64,000 nucleotides of DNA from Paragorgia papillata (lineage: Eukaryota; Cnidaria; Anthozoa; Scleralcyonacea; Coralliidae), in NCBI GenBank assembly GCA_035771165.1, contig JAWNZC010000178.1, positions 822,001-886,000 of the forward strand. The letters are read 5' to 3'. This document shows positions 1 through 16,541 of the stretch, in pieces. Made by a program: the position numbers and the translations under genes. The notes beneath the pieces are model-generated. The model was not told where the DNA came from. It searched no databases and saw only the letters and a list, made by a program, of their open reading frames with translations. The number at the start of each line of letters is the position of its first letter. Within the stretch, counting starts at the first letter, position 1.

Positions 1-94
1 TTTATTTTGTTAATTTGGGTGTTCGAAGGACCGCCACAGAAATTTGTGACTGCCAACTTGCGATGACTTGCGTTCTCGTTTGATTAGGGCTTAA
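1..94. mobile_element. TTAA-flanked inverted-repeat element, right part, cut by the window edge
   Basis: This matches the right half of two full copies at 61059-61289 and 62765-62996. It ends with the inverted-repeat terminus GATTAGGGC followed by TTAA at 91-94. A TTAA target and short terminal inverted repeats fit a non-autonomous piggyBac-like element. No coding capacity is visible. Confidence 0.75.
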
Positions 95-270
95 GAGGGG
101 TGTCTGCTTAAAAGGGGTTGTAACAATAGTGGTTTTTTAAAGAAATGGCTGGGATCTCGCCTATAGGTGTCCACTTAAATGGTGTCCGCTTGAAAGGGGT
201 GTCCGTTAAGACTGCATTTACACAAAACTACTATACACCAATTCAAGATTGAAGTAATTTCCTTTTTTAG

Positions 271-3852
<3,582 letters not shown>

Positions 3853-3893
3853 AACACTTAGAACATTTATATTCGAACAATGTAAGCTTTGTA

Positions 3894-3899
3894 AATAAA
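3894..3899 (+). terminator. polyadenylation signal of FANCA
   Basis: An AATAAA hexamer lies 42 bases after the FANCA stop codon. The gene would have a very short 3' untranslated region. Confidence 0.65.
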
Positions 3900-3970
3900 A
3901 CTCATTCTTGTATGTCATTTCACAAAAGCCAATTTTTTAACCACCCCTGGGTAGTGATGGTTCATGCATG

Positions 3971-4386
3971 CCCTTCCTTCCTTCCTTCCTTCCTTCCTTC
4001 CTTCCTTCCTTCCTTCCTTCCTTCCTTCCTTCCTTCCTTCCTTCCTTCCTTCCTTCCTTCCTTCCTTCCTCCCTCCCTCCCTCCCTCCCTCCCTCCCTCC
4101 CTCCCTCCCTCCCTCCCTCCCTCCCTCCCTCCCTCCCTCTCCTCCCTCCCTCCCTCCCTCCCTCCCTCCTTCCTTCCTTCCTTCCTTCCTTCCTTCCTTC
4201 CTTCCTTCCTTCCTTCCTTCCTTCCTTCCTTCCTTCCTTCCTTCCTTCCTTCCTCCTCCTTCCTTTCTTTCCTCCCTCTTTCCTTCCTTCCTTCCTTCCT
4301 TCCTTCCTTCCTTCCTTCCTTCCTTCCTTCCTTCCTTCCTTCCTTCCTTCCTTCCTTCCTTCCTTCCTTCCTTCCTTCCTTCTTTC
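3971..4386. repeat. (CCTT)n / (CCCT)n microsatellite block
   Basis: CCTT units change to CCCT at about 4070-4165 and back to CCTT. The 157-172-residue open frames across this block are artefacts of a 4-base repeat with no stop codon. Confidence 0.95.
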
Positions 4387-6715
4387 ATTCCTTTGTTCAA
4401 CTCAAAACACCCTTGTATTCTGTTATATAAGTTGTAATGTTACGGGTAAATTTACTCAAAAAACATATCTAGGCAACATATAGACCCTTCCCAATCTTCA
4501 GTTTTGAGACTGGTGTCCCAGTTTAGTCTTAAAATGCAGATATTTTCCTTCGAAATTCTCTTTCACCGAAAAAACCCAACTCTTTTAACCGTACGAAATG
4601 CCAAAATAACAATATTTGAAAGAAAAGCCGTCGGCCAGCTTGCCGAGAACCGAGAACGTGTAAAACCAGTTTATTCCCCAGCGGGAATAGTTAACCAATG
4701 ACAATCACGATAGCTTTACCAGTGGGAATTCTTGAACAAAGTAACCAATCAGAGACCAGAATTTTGAAAAACCTGTTGGGGGAGCTCGGGATGAATTTGA
4801 AAATGAAAGGCTTCAACGGTCAAAAGCTCTTGGGAAGATGGCGGACAGAAGAGACTTATGTCGCTCTCGACCTTCGAAAATGCAAGCACAACCAACCGAG
4901 AAAACAAAACAAGTTGCTCTCAGAGATGCCTAGAAGTGTGATAGAAGTGTAGGTATGGTCTCTTGTTATTCCTTTCTATTGTTGCTTAATTTCTTGACGG
5001 GTTTTTTTCCATTTCTTAGTCCCTTGTCGAGCGGCTTCTGGTATCCTTCCGAAACGTGAATTCTTCGCCGTTTGCCTGTTTTTAACAGCTCTTTCTGAGC
5101 TCAAAACTCTTTTAGAGGATAAACCTAATCCACTGTTTCACTTCCTATCGAAATTTCGACTTTTCTTGGCGAATTTCGGCATTTTTGAGGCGAAAATTCT
5201 TCAGTTTCATCACGCGCGTGTCACCGAGCGAATAGTTCTTCGTTCACCATTTGTACTGCAAGAATTTTCAAGGGAGACTCAGAGTTTTCATATTTTCGTT
5301 AAGGAAAAGATTTGGCTAGCATTCTTTAGCCATTCTTCTATTTTTGAGAACCTTTACAAGACGTTTTAGCGTTTGCTTGACTTCTGCGGTGGTTGCGAAA
5401 GGTCGAAGACGAAGGCTGAAACACCCGAAGGACATTTTAATTTGTGCTCGTGTTCAAAACACGTTCTTTTCTTTCGAACGAAGAATTACTCCAAATTGAA
5501 ACTAAAATGACTGTAGGGAGGGCGAGTTTTATTTCGAAAGCAAAATATACCCAACTCATTCGGTCGAAGGTGGTCGAAGCGAGCGAATTTTCTGCAACTG
5601 GACGAAATTCACTTGTCGTGTACAAAGTCGAAGGGAAATTATCCGACATTTTTGTGCGACATTCAACCTCGAGGCTTGCTTCTCCGCGCGTATTGGAATT
5701 AGTTATCTATTTTACAGAAATTATTTCGAAGGTACACGGAATTTAGTCGCTTGTTTTTGTTTCCTCCTGGAATTTCTCCGGACCGGACGGTTCTTTGCCA
5801 GTCTTTTCGTTTCGTAAATATGCAACTCGAGGCCTTCGACTTTGAGGCTTCGGCTTCGTCAATGAATTACAAACGCTTCACTTCGTAAACATGAGAGAAA
5901 TTATGAGAATATTTAGGTCACTAGTTCAGAACTTTTGCCTATTTTCTGTTTTTCCTTCCGTGAGAAATTGACAAGACTTTTAACCGTGTTTGCTTAGCTG
6001 GTGTCGAATTTCCGAATTCACGTGCGGAAATTCAATTATCTTCATGCCTTGTGGCAATTCATATAACTTCGGCATTTTCTGCTAAGAATTTCCACAAAAC
6101 CAAGAATTTTTACGGTATTTTTCTAAAAAAAATTTAGTCGCAGTTTAGTAAACAGCATTCCTAGCTCAAACTGATATGTTTTTCGCGACAAAGCACTTAA
6201 TATTTTTTTAAACAGATTCTAAAATCAATGATTTGTAAAAGACATCGTCTTTTCGTTTTTCATTAGCTCTGATTCATGAAGTTCAGAGCTCACAGGACGA
6301 AAGCTCAGCATTGGAAATAAATTACATGGTGCTTACCTCAAAATTAAATTTATCAGATTCTAAAATTATAAAAAGAAAGTCTGATATTTCAAAAACATAT
6401 TTGACATTAAATAAAACGAATCAGCGATTAAGCAAACAAAATTTAACCAGTAACAATTCTAAAATGTAGACAACTAAATTTGCATGCAAAATTTACAAAC
6501 CGTTTTAATAGTTTTTGTGCCAAAATTACAACATTTTATGGCAAAGCAAACTTAGAATTGTAGGTGACTTTTGGCAGAGAATTGGAATATTTCTCAGAAT
6601 TTGTGCTGGAATATTTAGATCTATAATTTGGAACTATTTTTATCCTTAGTAACAAATTTGACTTTAAATATCAGGTTATATCTGTACTTATATATCTATC
6701 AAACTTTTTTATAGG
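4387..6715. other. Intergenic, CpG-rich stretch with a possible promoter or first exon
   Basis: TTCGAA and CGAA motifs are frequent, unlike the flanking AT-rich DNA. At 4835-4846 AAGATGGCGGAC resembles the YY1-type motif often found at animal start sites. No conserved protein is recognised. The longest frames, 4698-4952 and 5444-5746, resemble nothing I know. Confidence 0.35.
4838..4933 (+). CDS. Possible short coding start (31 codons), unrecognised
   Basis: ATGGCGGAC opens a frame rich in Arg, Lys and Gln that stops at TAG. It could be a first coding exon only if a donor before the stop is used, and no strong donor is seen there. A possible donor, TAG|GTATGG at about 4953, lies after the stop, so the segment may instead be 5' untranslated. 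It is reported because of its start context. Confidence 0.15.
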   Translation: MADRRDLCRSRPSKMQAQPTEKTKQVALRDA

Positions 6716-8724
6716 ATATGCATAGCCACAACTCTTTCATGGATTGGATAATTTTCATTGGATTAAGTGTACTACGATTCAAGTTCATCCAAGACAAAGT
6801 AATCTACCATCCAAGCAAGCAGATGTCTGTGGGTCCCTGGTTTCCAGGTCAGACTCCATGTGGCTAATAGGTCAAAAGGTCATAAGTGTGAGGAAATCTT
6901 AAAACTAGTTTAAGTTTTCTCATTTTCAGCCACATGGATTAGTTAGGATAACAACTAGGACAGGGTTAATACATGTTTACATGAATTAAGCCACACTAAA
7001 TTTTAATGTAAGAAGCGGTATAACTTTCTACAAAGGTACACCTTTGCCACGCAGCAGCTAAAGCAGCAAAACCTTTTTTTTTTGATAATTCATGGCGTGG
7101 CTTTTTCGGTGATGAAAACCTGTTTTCGAAGAGTTTTAAACTATGCATGGCGGCTCTTAATCGGTGCAGTTTTTGAAAGTTTTTGAAAATTTTTGAAAGA
7201 GGCTTTGATGTCAGGCCAAAGACCAAAAGGCAGATGACCATGCAAGATTTGGCTGATGACCATGCAAGATTTGGTAGATGACCATGCAAGATTCAGTAGA
7301 TGACCATGTAAAATATAAGATTAGGTAGATAATACCATGTAAGATTCAGTAGATGACCATGCAAGACTTGGCAGATGACCATGCAAGATTTGGTAGATGA
7401 CCATGCAAGATTTGGCAGATGACCATGCAAGATTCAGTAGATGACCATGTAAATATAAGATTAGGTAGATTACCATGTAAGATTCAGTAGATGACCATGC
7501 CAGACTTGGCAGATGACCATGCAAGATTTGGTAGATCACCATGTAAATATAAGATTAGGTAGATAATACCATGTAAGATTCAGTAGATGACCATGCCAGA
7601 CTCTGCAGATGACCTGATGCAAGATTCAGTAGATCACCATGTAAATATAAGATTAGGTAGATTACCATGTAAGATTCAGTAGATGACCATGCAAGATTTG
7701 GTAGATGACCATGCAAGATTTGGTAGATGACCATGCAAGATTCAGTAGATCACCATGTAAATATAAGATTAGGTAGATAATACCGTGTAAGATTCAGTAG
7801 ATGACCATGCAAGATTTGGTAGATGACCATGCAAGATTTGGTAGATCACCATGCAAGATTCAGTAGATCACCATGTAAATATAAGATTAGGTAGATAATA
7901 CCATGTAAGATTCAGTAGATGACCATGCAAGATTTGGTAGATGACCATGTAAAATTAGGTAGATGCATGACCATGTACTATTAAGGTAGATGACCATGTA
8001 AGATTCAGTAGATCTTAAGGTGACCATGCAAAAGACCAAGAAGCCAGATGACCAAGGAAGCAGATGACCAAGAAGACTGAACCAGATGACTACAGGGTGG
8101 CTGAGGGTGGGCAAAAGTGGAATTAACTTGATCTGTTAATATTTGTTTTAAATGTGGAATAGTTTATGAAGCCAAAAGATAGAATTGTTGTAACTATAGG
8201 GACACCAGTTAAAGACTAAACTATTCCATGATTAAAACAAAATAATTCAGATATAAGTCCAGGTTACTTCCAGGGTTGGGATGTTTGGCATATATTATGC
8301 AAAAGTATCAACACAAGATTTTTTGCAAAAAAATAAATAAAAAAACACTAGATATTTCCTGGGATAATTGACCCATACTAGCCGACAATTTTAAAGAGCA
8401 TAAAACAAAAAGTGAAACATTTTTTGAAGAGCATCTAATTATAAAACTGATCTTTCAGGTGTTGCGGTTTTGTCTTCGGTTTTATCTAGCCATGCATGCA
8501 GTGCTCAGGTATTCTAATAATTTTTGGCACAATATATTGCAGCTAATTTGACAATTTTTATTGCGGTTCGAGGCACCTCTCAATTTAAATGTCCTGGACT
8601 GTTTAACTCTCTCTTGTACATAATTGTACAGCAGCATATTAGAAAATGCATCGAAACCAATGAATCTTTCATCTTAAGCGAACTGAACTGGCCGGATATT
8701 TCTTCAATGCATGGTCCATCTTAG
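6716..8724 (+). other. Exon-like segments of an unassigned transcript
   Basis: Three plus-strand segments have splice-like borders. One is about 6716-6797, after TTTTTATAG and before GTAATC. One is about 8460-8508, after TTTCAG and before GTATTC. The third is about 8542-8724, after TATTGCAG, and reads to a stop at TCTTAG. The last translates to a hydrophobic stretch followed by SELNWPDISS. The gap between the last two would be an intron of only about 33 bases, which argues against this model or for a decayed gene. A minisatellite (7230-8016) lies between them. I cannot name a family. Confidence 0.2.
7230..8016. repeat. 22-bp minisatellite with a longer-period organisation
   Basis: The core unit is AGATGACCATGCAAGATT plus GGT or CAGT. 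An AT-rich variant, AAATATAAGATTAGGTAG, interrupts at about 7310, 7451, 7535, 7641, 7760 and 7877, giving a second-level period of roughly 85-140 bases. A decayed tail runs to about 8095. Because 22 is not a multiple of three, the minus-strand open frames here are chance. Confidence 0.9.
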
Positions 8725-9739
8725 TTAGTCATGCAATGAGACATTTGCAACTATAAGTGGATAATCCAATTTCTTTACTTTTAAAATATTTGATTCAGAG
8801 TTTCTAATGTTTGATATAAAAGATATTGTGAGTGAAAGGATAGGCCTGGGACCTGAAGAGTGCACTTTGTCATGTATAAAAGAAAGTGACCAAGTTGTGT
8901 GAGGGATGGGCAGGAAAAAGTAGATAGTTGGTATGAAGGAAGAATTTGGTGTTGGAAGAAAGAAATAAGTTGACAGGTATGCCAGTAATGTTGCCAGTTG
9001 TGGGAATGAAGCAGGAGTAGTAATGTAACTTTACCTTCATTTTGAGAAATGCCATCCATTTGAGCAGAATTGTTTACAATTGTTTACATTTATAAAACTA
9101 ATAAACACCTAGCTAGGACTGCGCAAAATATAAAAAACAGTGTAGGGCGTAAAAAAATAAACCTAAATAAAACTTAAAAACAATAACAATGTAAACACTG
9201 ATGTTTCAAATGGATGGCATTTTTCAAAGTGAGGGTGAGGTTATCATATTGATATTCCTACTTCATTCCCACAGTTGGCTGCATTGCTTGTATATTTATC
9301 AACCTGTTTCTCTCTTTCAGCATTAAATTTCTCTTTCACATCAATTATCTACTTCTTTCTGTCTATTCATCATTCTGCTTCTTCACTTTCTTTTGTGCAG
9401 GAGAAATTGTACTTGTAAAACATAAATTTAGCAATTCTTGTACTAACTCAAGTTTGCTAAACTCATTAAAACATTGTGCTTGAAAAATATACCCAATTAA
9501 TAGGTAATGCAAACTTAATTCAGGAGAATGGAGGCTCCAATTTTTCATAACTAATACTCTCAATAAATGGCTACAAGGAGCAGAGAAGATTATAAAATAC
9601 ATTAATCTGGAGACCAAAATATATTTTTCCAATTGTGCATAACTGAGATAACATGAAGCCTGAGATAAGCAACAAGGGGCTGTCATTGCTCAAAAAAAAA
9701 AAACACAGGCAGCAACAGTTTTGAAATACAAGAATTCTA
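8725..9739. other. Intergenic, nothing recognised
   Basis: AT-rich sequence with no open frame that resembles a known protein and no clear repeat. Two short similar segments, CCATCCATTTGAGC and AATGGATGGCATTT, occur at about 9050 and 9210 in opposite orientation. Confidence 0.5.
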
Positions 9740-12700
9740 CAATTAAGATGAGGAATGCTACATTATGCCTGCCAAAGATGGCTGTCAAAAGGTTTCAAGG
9801 CATTCTAATCCACAATGACCAAGATGGCTGCATGTGAACACTAGATTAATGTCATTAATGAAGACTTTCGCCAACAATTAAGATATACAGTACTGGTACA
9901 AAATATCAGTTTTCAATTCCTTGGATGAGGCACACTAAAACCACACTTGCAGGATAGCTGTTAATAAGTCCAGGATTTTAAAATTGAGAGGCTCTAGAAA
10001 ACAGTTCTTTAAAAAGTGAAGTAAGCTGATCAATGTCTAATTCCTCTAATTAATGAGGTAAACTGAGCCACACCCAAAACAATGGCTGTCAAAAAGTTAG
10101 AACTTATTTGCAATTCTTCTATTAAATGAGGTAGTCCAAGCCACACCCAAAAGGATGGCTGCAGAAACAAATTTCAGACCTAATTCGAGACAGTGGCATT
10201 TTCCAGTTCCTCTTAATTGAGGTATTAACTAAAAGCCACAGCCAGCAGGATGGCTGCAAAAGCAAATCCGGAACTCATTCAGAAAACTGACAATTTCCAC
10301 TTCCTCTATTAATGAGGTTTTCCAAGTCACATCCAACAGGAGGGCCACTAAAACAATGTCTGAACTTGATCAGAAAACCATCATTTTTAATTCATTTTTA
10401 ATTAATTAAATGAGGTACTTCCAAGCCACACCCAAAAGGATGGCTGCAGAAACAAATTTCGGACCTAATTCGAGACAGTGGCATATTTTCCAGTTCCTCT
10501 TAATTGAGGTATACTAAGCCACAGCCAGCAGAATGGCTGCAAAAGCAATCCGGAACTCGTTCAGAAAACTGACAATTTCCACTTCCTGTATTAATGAGGT
10601 TTTCCAAGTCACATCCAACAGCAGGGCTACTAAAACAATGTCTGAACTTGATCAGAAAACCATCATTTTTAATTCTTCTGAGAGCCACACCCAACAGGAT
10701 GGCTGTCAAAACAAAGTCAGAACTTCAGAAAACCAATTTCCAATTCCTCTTTTAATTGAGGATTTTCCAGTTTCTCTATTGACATAAAGCTACATCCAGA
10801 AGTGTACCATTCTCATGGTAAAATTCGGAAATAATTCGAGACAGTGGCATTTTCCAGTTCCTTTTAATTGAGGTATACTTAGCCACACCCAACAGGATGG
10901 CTGTCAAAACAAAAGTTGAAACTAATTCAGAAAACAACAATTTCCAAATCCTTATCTGAGGTATACTGAGCCACACCCAACAAGTTGGCTGTCAAAACGA
11001 AGTTGAAAGTCAGAAAACCAATTCCTCTATTATCTGCGGATTTTATACCACACCCAAAGGTGGCTGTCAAAACAAAGTCCAAACTCATTCTGAACAATGG
11101 CATTTTCCATTTCCTCTGTAGAGGTATACTGAGCCACAATTGTACGATGCCACACCCAAAAGAAACCACACCCAAAAGGAGGCTATCAAAACAAATTCGG
11201 GAGACCAATTTACAATTCCTCTTTTAATTGCGGATTCTAAGCCACACCCAAAAGGATGGCTGGGAAAAACAAACTCCTTCTGAACAATGGCATTTTCCAG
11301 TTTCTCTATTGAGGTATACTGAGCTACATCGAGAAGTGTACCAAGCCACATCCAAAAGAATGGCTGTCAAAACAAAGGCCAAACTCGCTCAGAAAACTAA
11401 CAATTTCCAATTCTTCTATTTAATGAGGTTTTCCAAGCCACACCCAAAAGGATGGCTGCCAAAATAAATTCGGAACTAATTCGAGATGGTGGCATTTTGC
11501 AGTTCCTCTTAATTGAGGTAATGCCACAGCCAACAGGATGGCAGTCAAAGCAAAAAGTTCTAAGCCACACCCAAAAAGATGGCTGTCAAAAACCAATTCC
11601 AAACTCATTCAGAAACTAACAATTTTCAATTCCTCCATCTGGGGTATTCTAAGCAGTATCCAGCAGGATGGTTTTCAAAACAAAGTTGGAACTCGATCAG
11701 AAAACTAACAATTTTCAATTCCTCTATTATCTGAAGTATTCAGCTAAGCGCTACATCCAACAGCATGGCTGTTTTAAAAAACGTTGGAACTCAGACGTCA
11801 GAAATTCAAAAGTCCTCTATTCTCTGTGGTATACGAAGCCAAACCCAACAGGGTGGATGTCAAAACGAAGCTGAAACGCATTCTAAAAAGTCAGAATTTC
11901 TAATTCCTCTATTGATTGAGGTATTCTAAGCCATACCCAACAGGATGGCTGTCAAACCGTTGGAACTCAATCAGAAAACTGACAATTTTCAAGTCCTCTA
12001 TTATCTGAGGTATTTAGCTAAGCAACAACGTCGGAACTCGATCAGAAAACTAACAATTCAATTTGCAAGTCCTCTATTATTGAGGTATACTTAAAGCCAC
12101 ACCCAACAAGGGTGGCTTTCAAAACAAAGCTGAAACACATTCTAAAATGTCAGAATTTCTAATTCCTTTATTGAGGTATTCTAATTAGCCATATCCAACA
12201 GGGTGGCTGTCAAAACAACTTTGGAACTCAATTGGAGAACTAACAATTTCCAATTACTTTATTAACTGAGCTATTCTAATTACAGTAGCCACACCCAATA
12301 GGATGGTGGCTGTCAGAACAAAGTCGGAACACATTCTAAAAAGGTGAGAATTTTCAATTCCTCTATTAATTGAGGTATTCTAAGCCACATCCAACAGGTT
12401 GGCTGTCAAAACAATTTTAGAACTCAATCAGAAATCTAACAATTTCCAATTCCTCGTATCATCTGAGGTATAGTGAGCCAAACCCAACAGGATGGCTGTA
12501 AAACAAAGTTGGAACTCATTGAGAAAACAAACAATTTCCAATTCCTCAATCTGAGGTATACTGAGCCACACCCAACAGGGTGGTTGTCAAAACAAATTCG
12601 AAACTTGATCAGTATAAACTAACAATTTTCAATTCCTCTATTATCTGAGGTATTCTATTAGCCACACCCAACAGGATGGCTGTCAAAACAATTAGTCGGA

Positions 12701-12980
12701 ATCCATAAGAAAACCAACAATTTCCAATTCCTCTGAGACATTAACCAATGGCAAGCCACGCCCTGAGGATGGCTGTCAAAACAAAGTTGGAACTCGATCA
12801 GAAATGTAACAATTTTCCAATTCTTCGATTAACTGAGGTATTATTAAGCTACATCCAACAGGATGGCTGTCAAAACAATTTTGGAACTCAATTTAAGAGA
12901 AAACCAAGAATTTTCAATTCCTCTATTGAGGTCTACTATGCCACACCCAAAATTGTGGCTGTCAAAACAAAATTTTCAAA
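9740..12980. repeat. Satellite array, about 90-bp unit, roughly 31-33 copies
   Basis: Each unit contains AGCCACACCCAACAGGATGG, then CTGTCAAAACAAAG, a variable middle such as AACTCGATCAGAAAAC, then CAATTCCTCTATTAATTGAG. Spacing of the GCCACACCCAA landmark runs from about 70 to 105 bases. Units near 9740-10070 are strongly decayed, and the central and right units are better kept. The CCTCTATTAATTGAGG part is a small palindrome in most units. Open frames inside are shadows of the repeat. Confidence 0.9.
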
Positions 12981-12999
12981 GTTGCAATAGTTGAAAACA

Positions 13000-15900
13000 A
13001 CAATCTTTTGGAGAACATTCAGGTACATGTCCATGCAGAATGGAATTTTCTGATGTCTTGCTAACTGGGGGGCCTGTGATGGCTCGTATTTGGAACTGAA
13101 GCTTATTACTTGGAAGGAGCAATTTAACCCAAGTCGGCTTTTCAAGGTAAGGATAACAGGTACACTGAAGGGTTACACTGTCTTGTTTCCTACAATCCTG
13201 ACACCATAGGAATTAGTCCAGGGCTGTATGCTCTGGTTCAATTTTGACAATTTAGATTAATTCAAACTTACTGGAAATTACTCTCAGAAGATCAGGAAAT
13301 CCTATCGAGTCCCTCTCAGTCCCCAAATTTCTAAAATTCCTTGGTGGTCATGCCCCAGGTCCTATATATAATAAGTACCATCAGTCCCCCCCCCCCCCCC
13401 CCCAATGATTTTCCCTGCTTAAATAGCCTTGATGGATCTCAATATCCTTAATTTGTTTGTAAGCAGTATTTAGAAGGCAGAAATTTTTCTGGAAAAGTTT
13501 GTGTCCCCTACAATAATTTGACATAGCCACATAATTATAAACAGGAAAAAGGCAGTTTTATAATAATTATAACTAGCTTTTTTTCAGATTAACTTCCTCT
13601 GTACTGGACAAGACTTACCTTATTTCTAAATCGATATGACTATCTGGTTCTGAGTTAATTCAACTCCTTTGAGCTGTATAAAATGTGGATCTGGTATAAA
13701 TTATCAACATGGTATAAATGGAGATTGAACAATATGAACTGAAAACTTGTATCGATCAATTTATGGTGTGTATGTACATGCAACAGAACTATGGTGAATC
13801 TGAAGAACTTGGATTGTGGTGGGTTCTGTATAGTAATGAAAAGCAAGCAGCCAAGCAAGCAGATGCACGTCCTGGTAAAATTTAAGATTTTATTTAATAG
13901 CAAATGTACAGAATTTGTACATTTACAGTCATTGTTAAACAATGCATATTTGGGCTGCATGCTCTGTATTTTGCCATAAAAAAATGGTTGTGCTTTCAAA
14001 TTGTCTTGGTAATTAACATGGCGATTTTGGTGGTTTTTGCAAGAATATGGATTTTGTCTCGACACATCGGCTTGGATAATTAATTGCTTCATTTTACTCT
14101 TGAAAGAAATTGTTTCTTGATTTAGAAACAAGATTAATCTTAAAGTAGAAGAATATTTTACCATCTTGAAATGGTGAGTGTTCCACAATGCTGCTTTAAA
14201 TTTTAGACCAAAACAATTTGATGTGCAGCTTTATGGTTAAACTACAGGCCAGCTCTTGCCGGTTCTGACAAGTGAAAAAAAAATTGATTACCACTCAGAT
14301 AATGCACTTTGAATTAAGTCAAAGTGAGTCACTTGTAATCAGTCCACAACCTCCAAGGCCTTTTGTTACAACTGTGGCAAAATAGCAATAAATCTGACAA
14401 GTTGGCGAAATTTTGTATGGTAGATTCCTCGTTCAATTCCAAGATGTTTTTCAGGTCGCAATGATCACCCCATGCATGAAGGTAAGCAAATCAATAAATA
14501 AAGTTATCAAAAGTTTGCCTTTAGGGAGTGTATTTATAAATAATAAAAAGATATATTCAATATTTTTTATCAAGCTGACTCAATTCAATGTGAGGATGTC
14601 AAGGCAACAGATGATTTGAGCATCAATCAGTGCTTTCCAGGAGGTCGATGTGGGAGACAGAAGATTGCATGAAGAAGGTCTCAAGATGGAAGAAATAAGA
14701 TTGTAAGAAAGAAGATGGAAGATTAAGAAGATGGAAGATTAAGAAGATGGAAGAAAGAAGATGGAAGAAAGAAGATGGAAGAAAGAAGATTGGAAGAAAG
14801 AAGATTGGAAGAAAGAAGATGGAAGATAGAAGAAAGAAGATGGAAGAAAGAAGATAGAAGAAAGAAGATGGAAGAAAGAAGATGGAAGAAAGAAGATAAT
14901 TCAAGCAAGAATGAAAACCAAAGAGATATATGAACATTTCATATATAAAGTATATCTCTCATGAGTGTAAGTAAAACATTTTTTTAAAGATGGAAAAGAC
15001 ATTAATTAAAGTAGGGGCTAGCATAGGTTAGGACTTTAGGAAAACTCGTATCCATCTTTAAACAATATGTTTTACTTGGGGGCATCAAAATCATACAGAT
15101 ACAATTATACTTTTTTAACTTGGGGCAAAAAAGAAATGTCCAGGTTTGGGAGAAAAAAATCCCATAACCTAGTTTTTGGACAATAGGTTAGGCATTTTCG
15201 ATAATTTTTTTGTGGCCAATGGTGGCAGCTGCTGCTGCAGGGACTGCAGCAATTTTTCTTCTGTGACCCAGTGGGGGCAAGTTTGCTACTGGGTTCAAAT
15301 CCCAGTTCACAATAGACTATTTTGATAATTTTGTCATAATATTAATTATGAAAACAAAGGCCTTTATAAACTATATGGGTTGCTGTCTGTTCATAAGGGT
15401 GGGGGTGCCTTTCATTTTGTACAAACCTGGTGATCATGTATTACTCTCAAATATACAAGAATTCATTGTGTTATGTCAGTTTGTATTCTTAAAACCTCAC
15501 TCAAAACTACATTCTACTGTACATTCAAAACAACTGTTCCTCATTGTTAATCTCTTTAAATATTTATGTACAATTTGAGTTGAGTGTATTAAGGCAGCTT
15601 GGCCAGTTTACATTCTTTTCAATTACCATTTTCTGGCTAATACCTGATGAAATTAGCGTTTTTAGTGGTGGTGGAACTGATGCTCTATATTAGGGGGGCT
15701 AATTAAATATCAATAGAATGAGTCTATTTTTTGACCCCTCCCCAGCAACTTTTAAAATAGGCCATTTTCAGAGATATTGGGAGGGTCTTAACCCCTATTT
15801 GTTAGAAATGTTGGGGGTGGGGGGCATTAGAAATATTGGAGGGTCCCCTGTTTTGACACCTTTGAGCTTTTTTATCCAACTGACAAAATTATCAAAAAAG

Positions 15901-16230
15901 TCCATTGTGAATCGAATGATTTTTAACATATCATTAATATTGAATTCATAGGAGCAGCACGAACTTTAAAGCGTGCTTATTTTATAAAAAAAACAAAACG
16001 CATCAGGGCTGGGGTGCTTAGGGTTGCACACTTCAATATTCAAATCATAATTACAGCACAGAATAAATATTCTGTCGTATACAGTTTATGAAGAAAAATC
16101 GAAAGAAAGAGTTTTTGGACCTGTTCGTCACTGATGTGGTATGAAGACTTGATTGACATGAATGACATGTCTTTGAAAACTGAAATTCCTTAATTTGGAA
16201 GAATTTTTAGGGAAAATTACTCCCCAAATT
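13000..16230. other. Intergenic, no convincing gene
   Basis: A C-run of 18 bases lies at 13386-13403. Two exon-like pieces have good borders: about 13100-13146, ending CTTTTCAAG|GTAAGG, and 14456-14482, between TTTTTCAG and GTAAGC. They cannot be joined to a recognisable protein. The 177-codon minus-strand frame at 13655-14188 is AT-rich and low in complexity, so I treat it as chance. Confidence 0.45.
14680..14905. repeat. GAAGATGGAAGAAA minisatellite
   Basis: Purine-rich units of 10-14 bases built from AAGATGGAAGA and GAAAGAAG. The strand asymmetry, with almost no C on the plus strand, could favour unusual DNA structure. Confidence 0.85.
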
Positions 16231-16341
16231 GTGAGTTCACACTAGAGCAAAAGTACCCCGGATTCACATTGTTTTTCATCCTCATGGGAATAAAAAACAA
16301 TGTGAATCCGGATACTTTTGCTCTAGTGTAAACGGGGTCAC
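16231..16341. mobile_element. Short foldback element upstream of alpha-spectrin
   Basis: Arms of about 37 bases, from ACTAGAGCAAAAGTA to ACAATGTGAATCCGG and reverse, face each other around a loop of about 15 bases. The outer ends read GTGA and TCAC. It lies about 300 bases before the TATA-like motif of the spectrin gene. Confidence 0.75.
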
Positions 16342-16534
16342 AGTGAACGGAATGAATGAATGAAATATAATGAATGAGAGTGGAGTGAATGATAGCAAAA
16401 TGAATTAATTTGGGGAACCCCCCGAGTACTGGATATTGCCATTTGGAATTTTTAAATGTATCCAATCTTATCCAATCAAATTTCAGCTTCTATGATTTTT
16501 ACCCAGACCCTTCGCCGTGTTTGTGTTGTATAAT

Positions 16535-16541
16535 TATAAAA
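16535..16541 (+). promoter_or_regulatory. TATA-like motif before alpha-spectrin
   Basis: TATAAAA lies 57 bases before the start codon. If used, transcription would start near 16565 and the leader would be about 30 bases. The position is suggestive only, because the region is AT-rich. Confidence 0.35.

Noticed and set aside
3912..4483. Open frames of 157-172 residues rich in Leu-Pro-Ser or Lys-Glu-Gly
   Set aside because: They are translations of the CCTT/CCCT microsatellite and exist in several frames and both strands.
9363..9686. 107-residue minus-strand frame
   Set aside because: No domain recognised, no splice context, and intergenic AT-rich DNA.
13655..14188. 177-residue minus-strand frame
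   Set aside because: It is AT-rich, with composition typical of chance frames and no recognisable domain.
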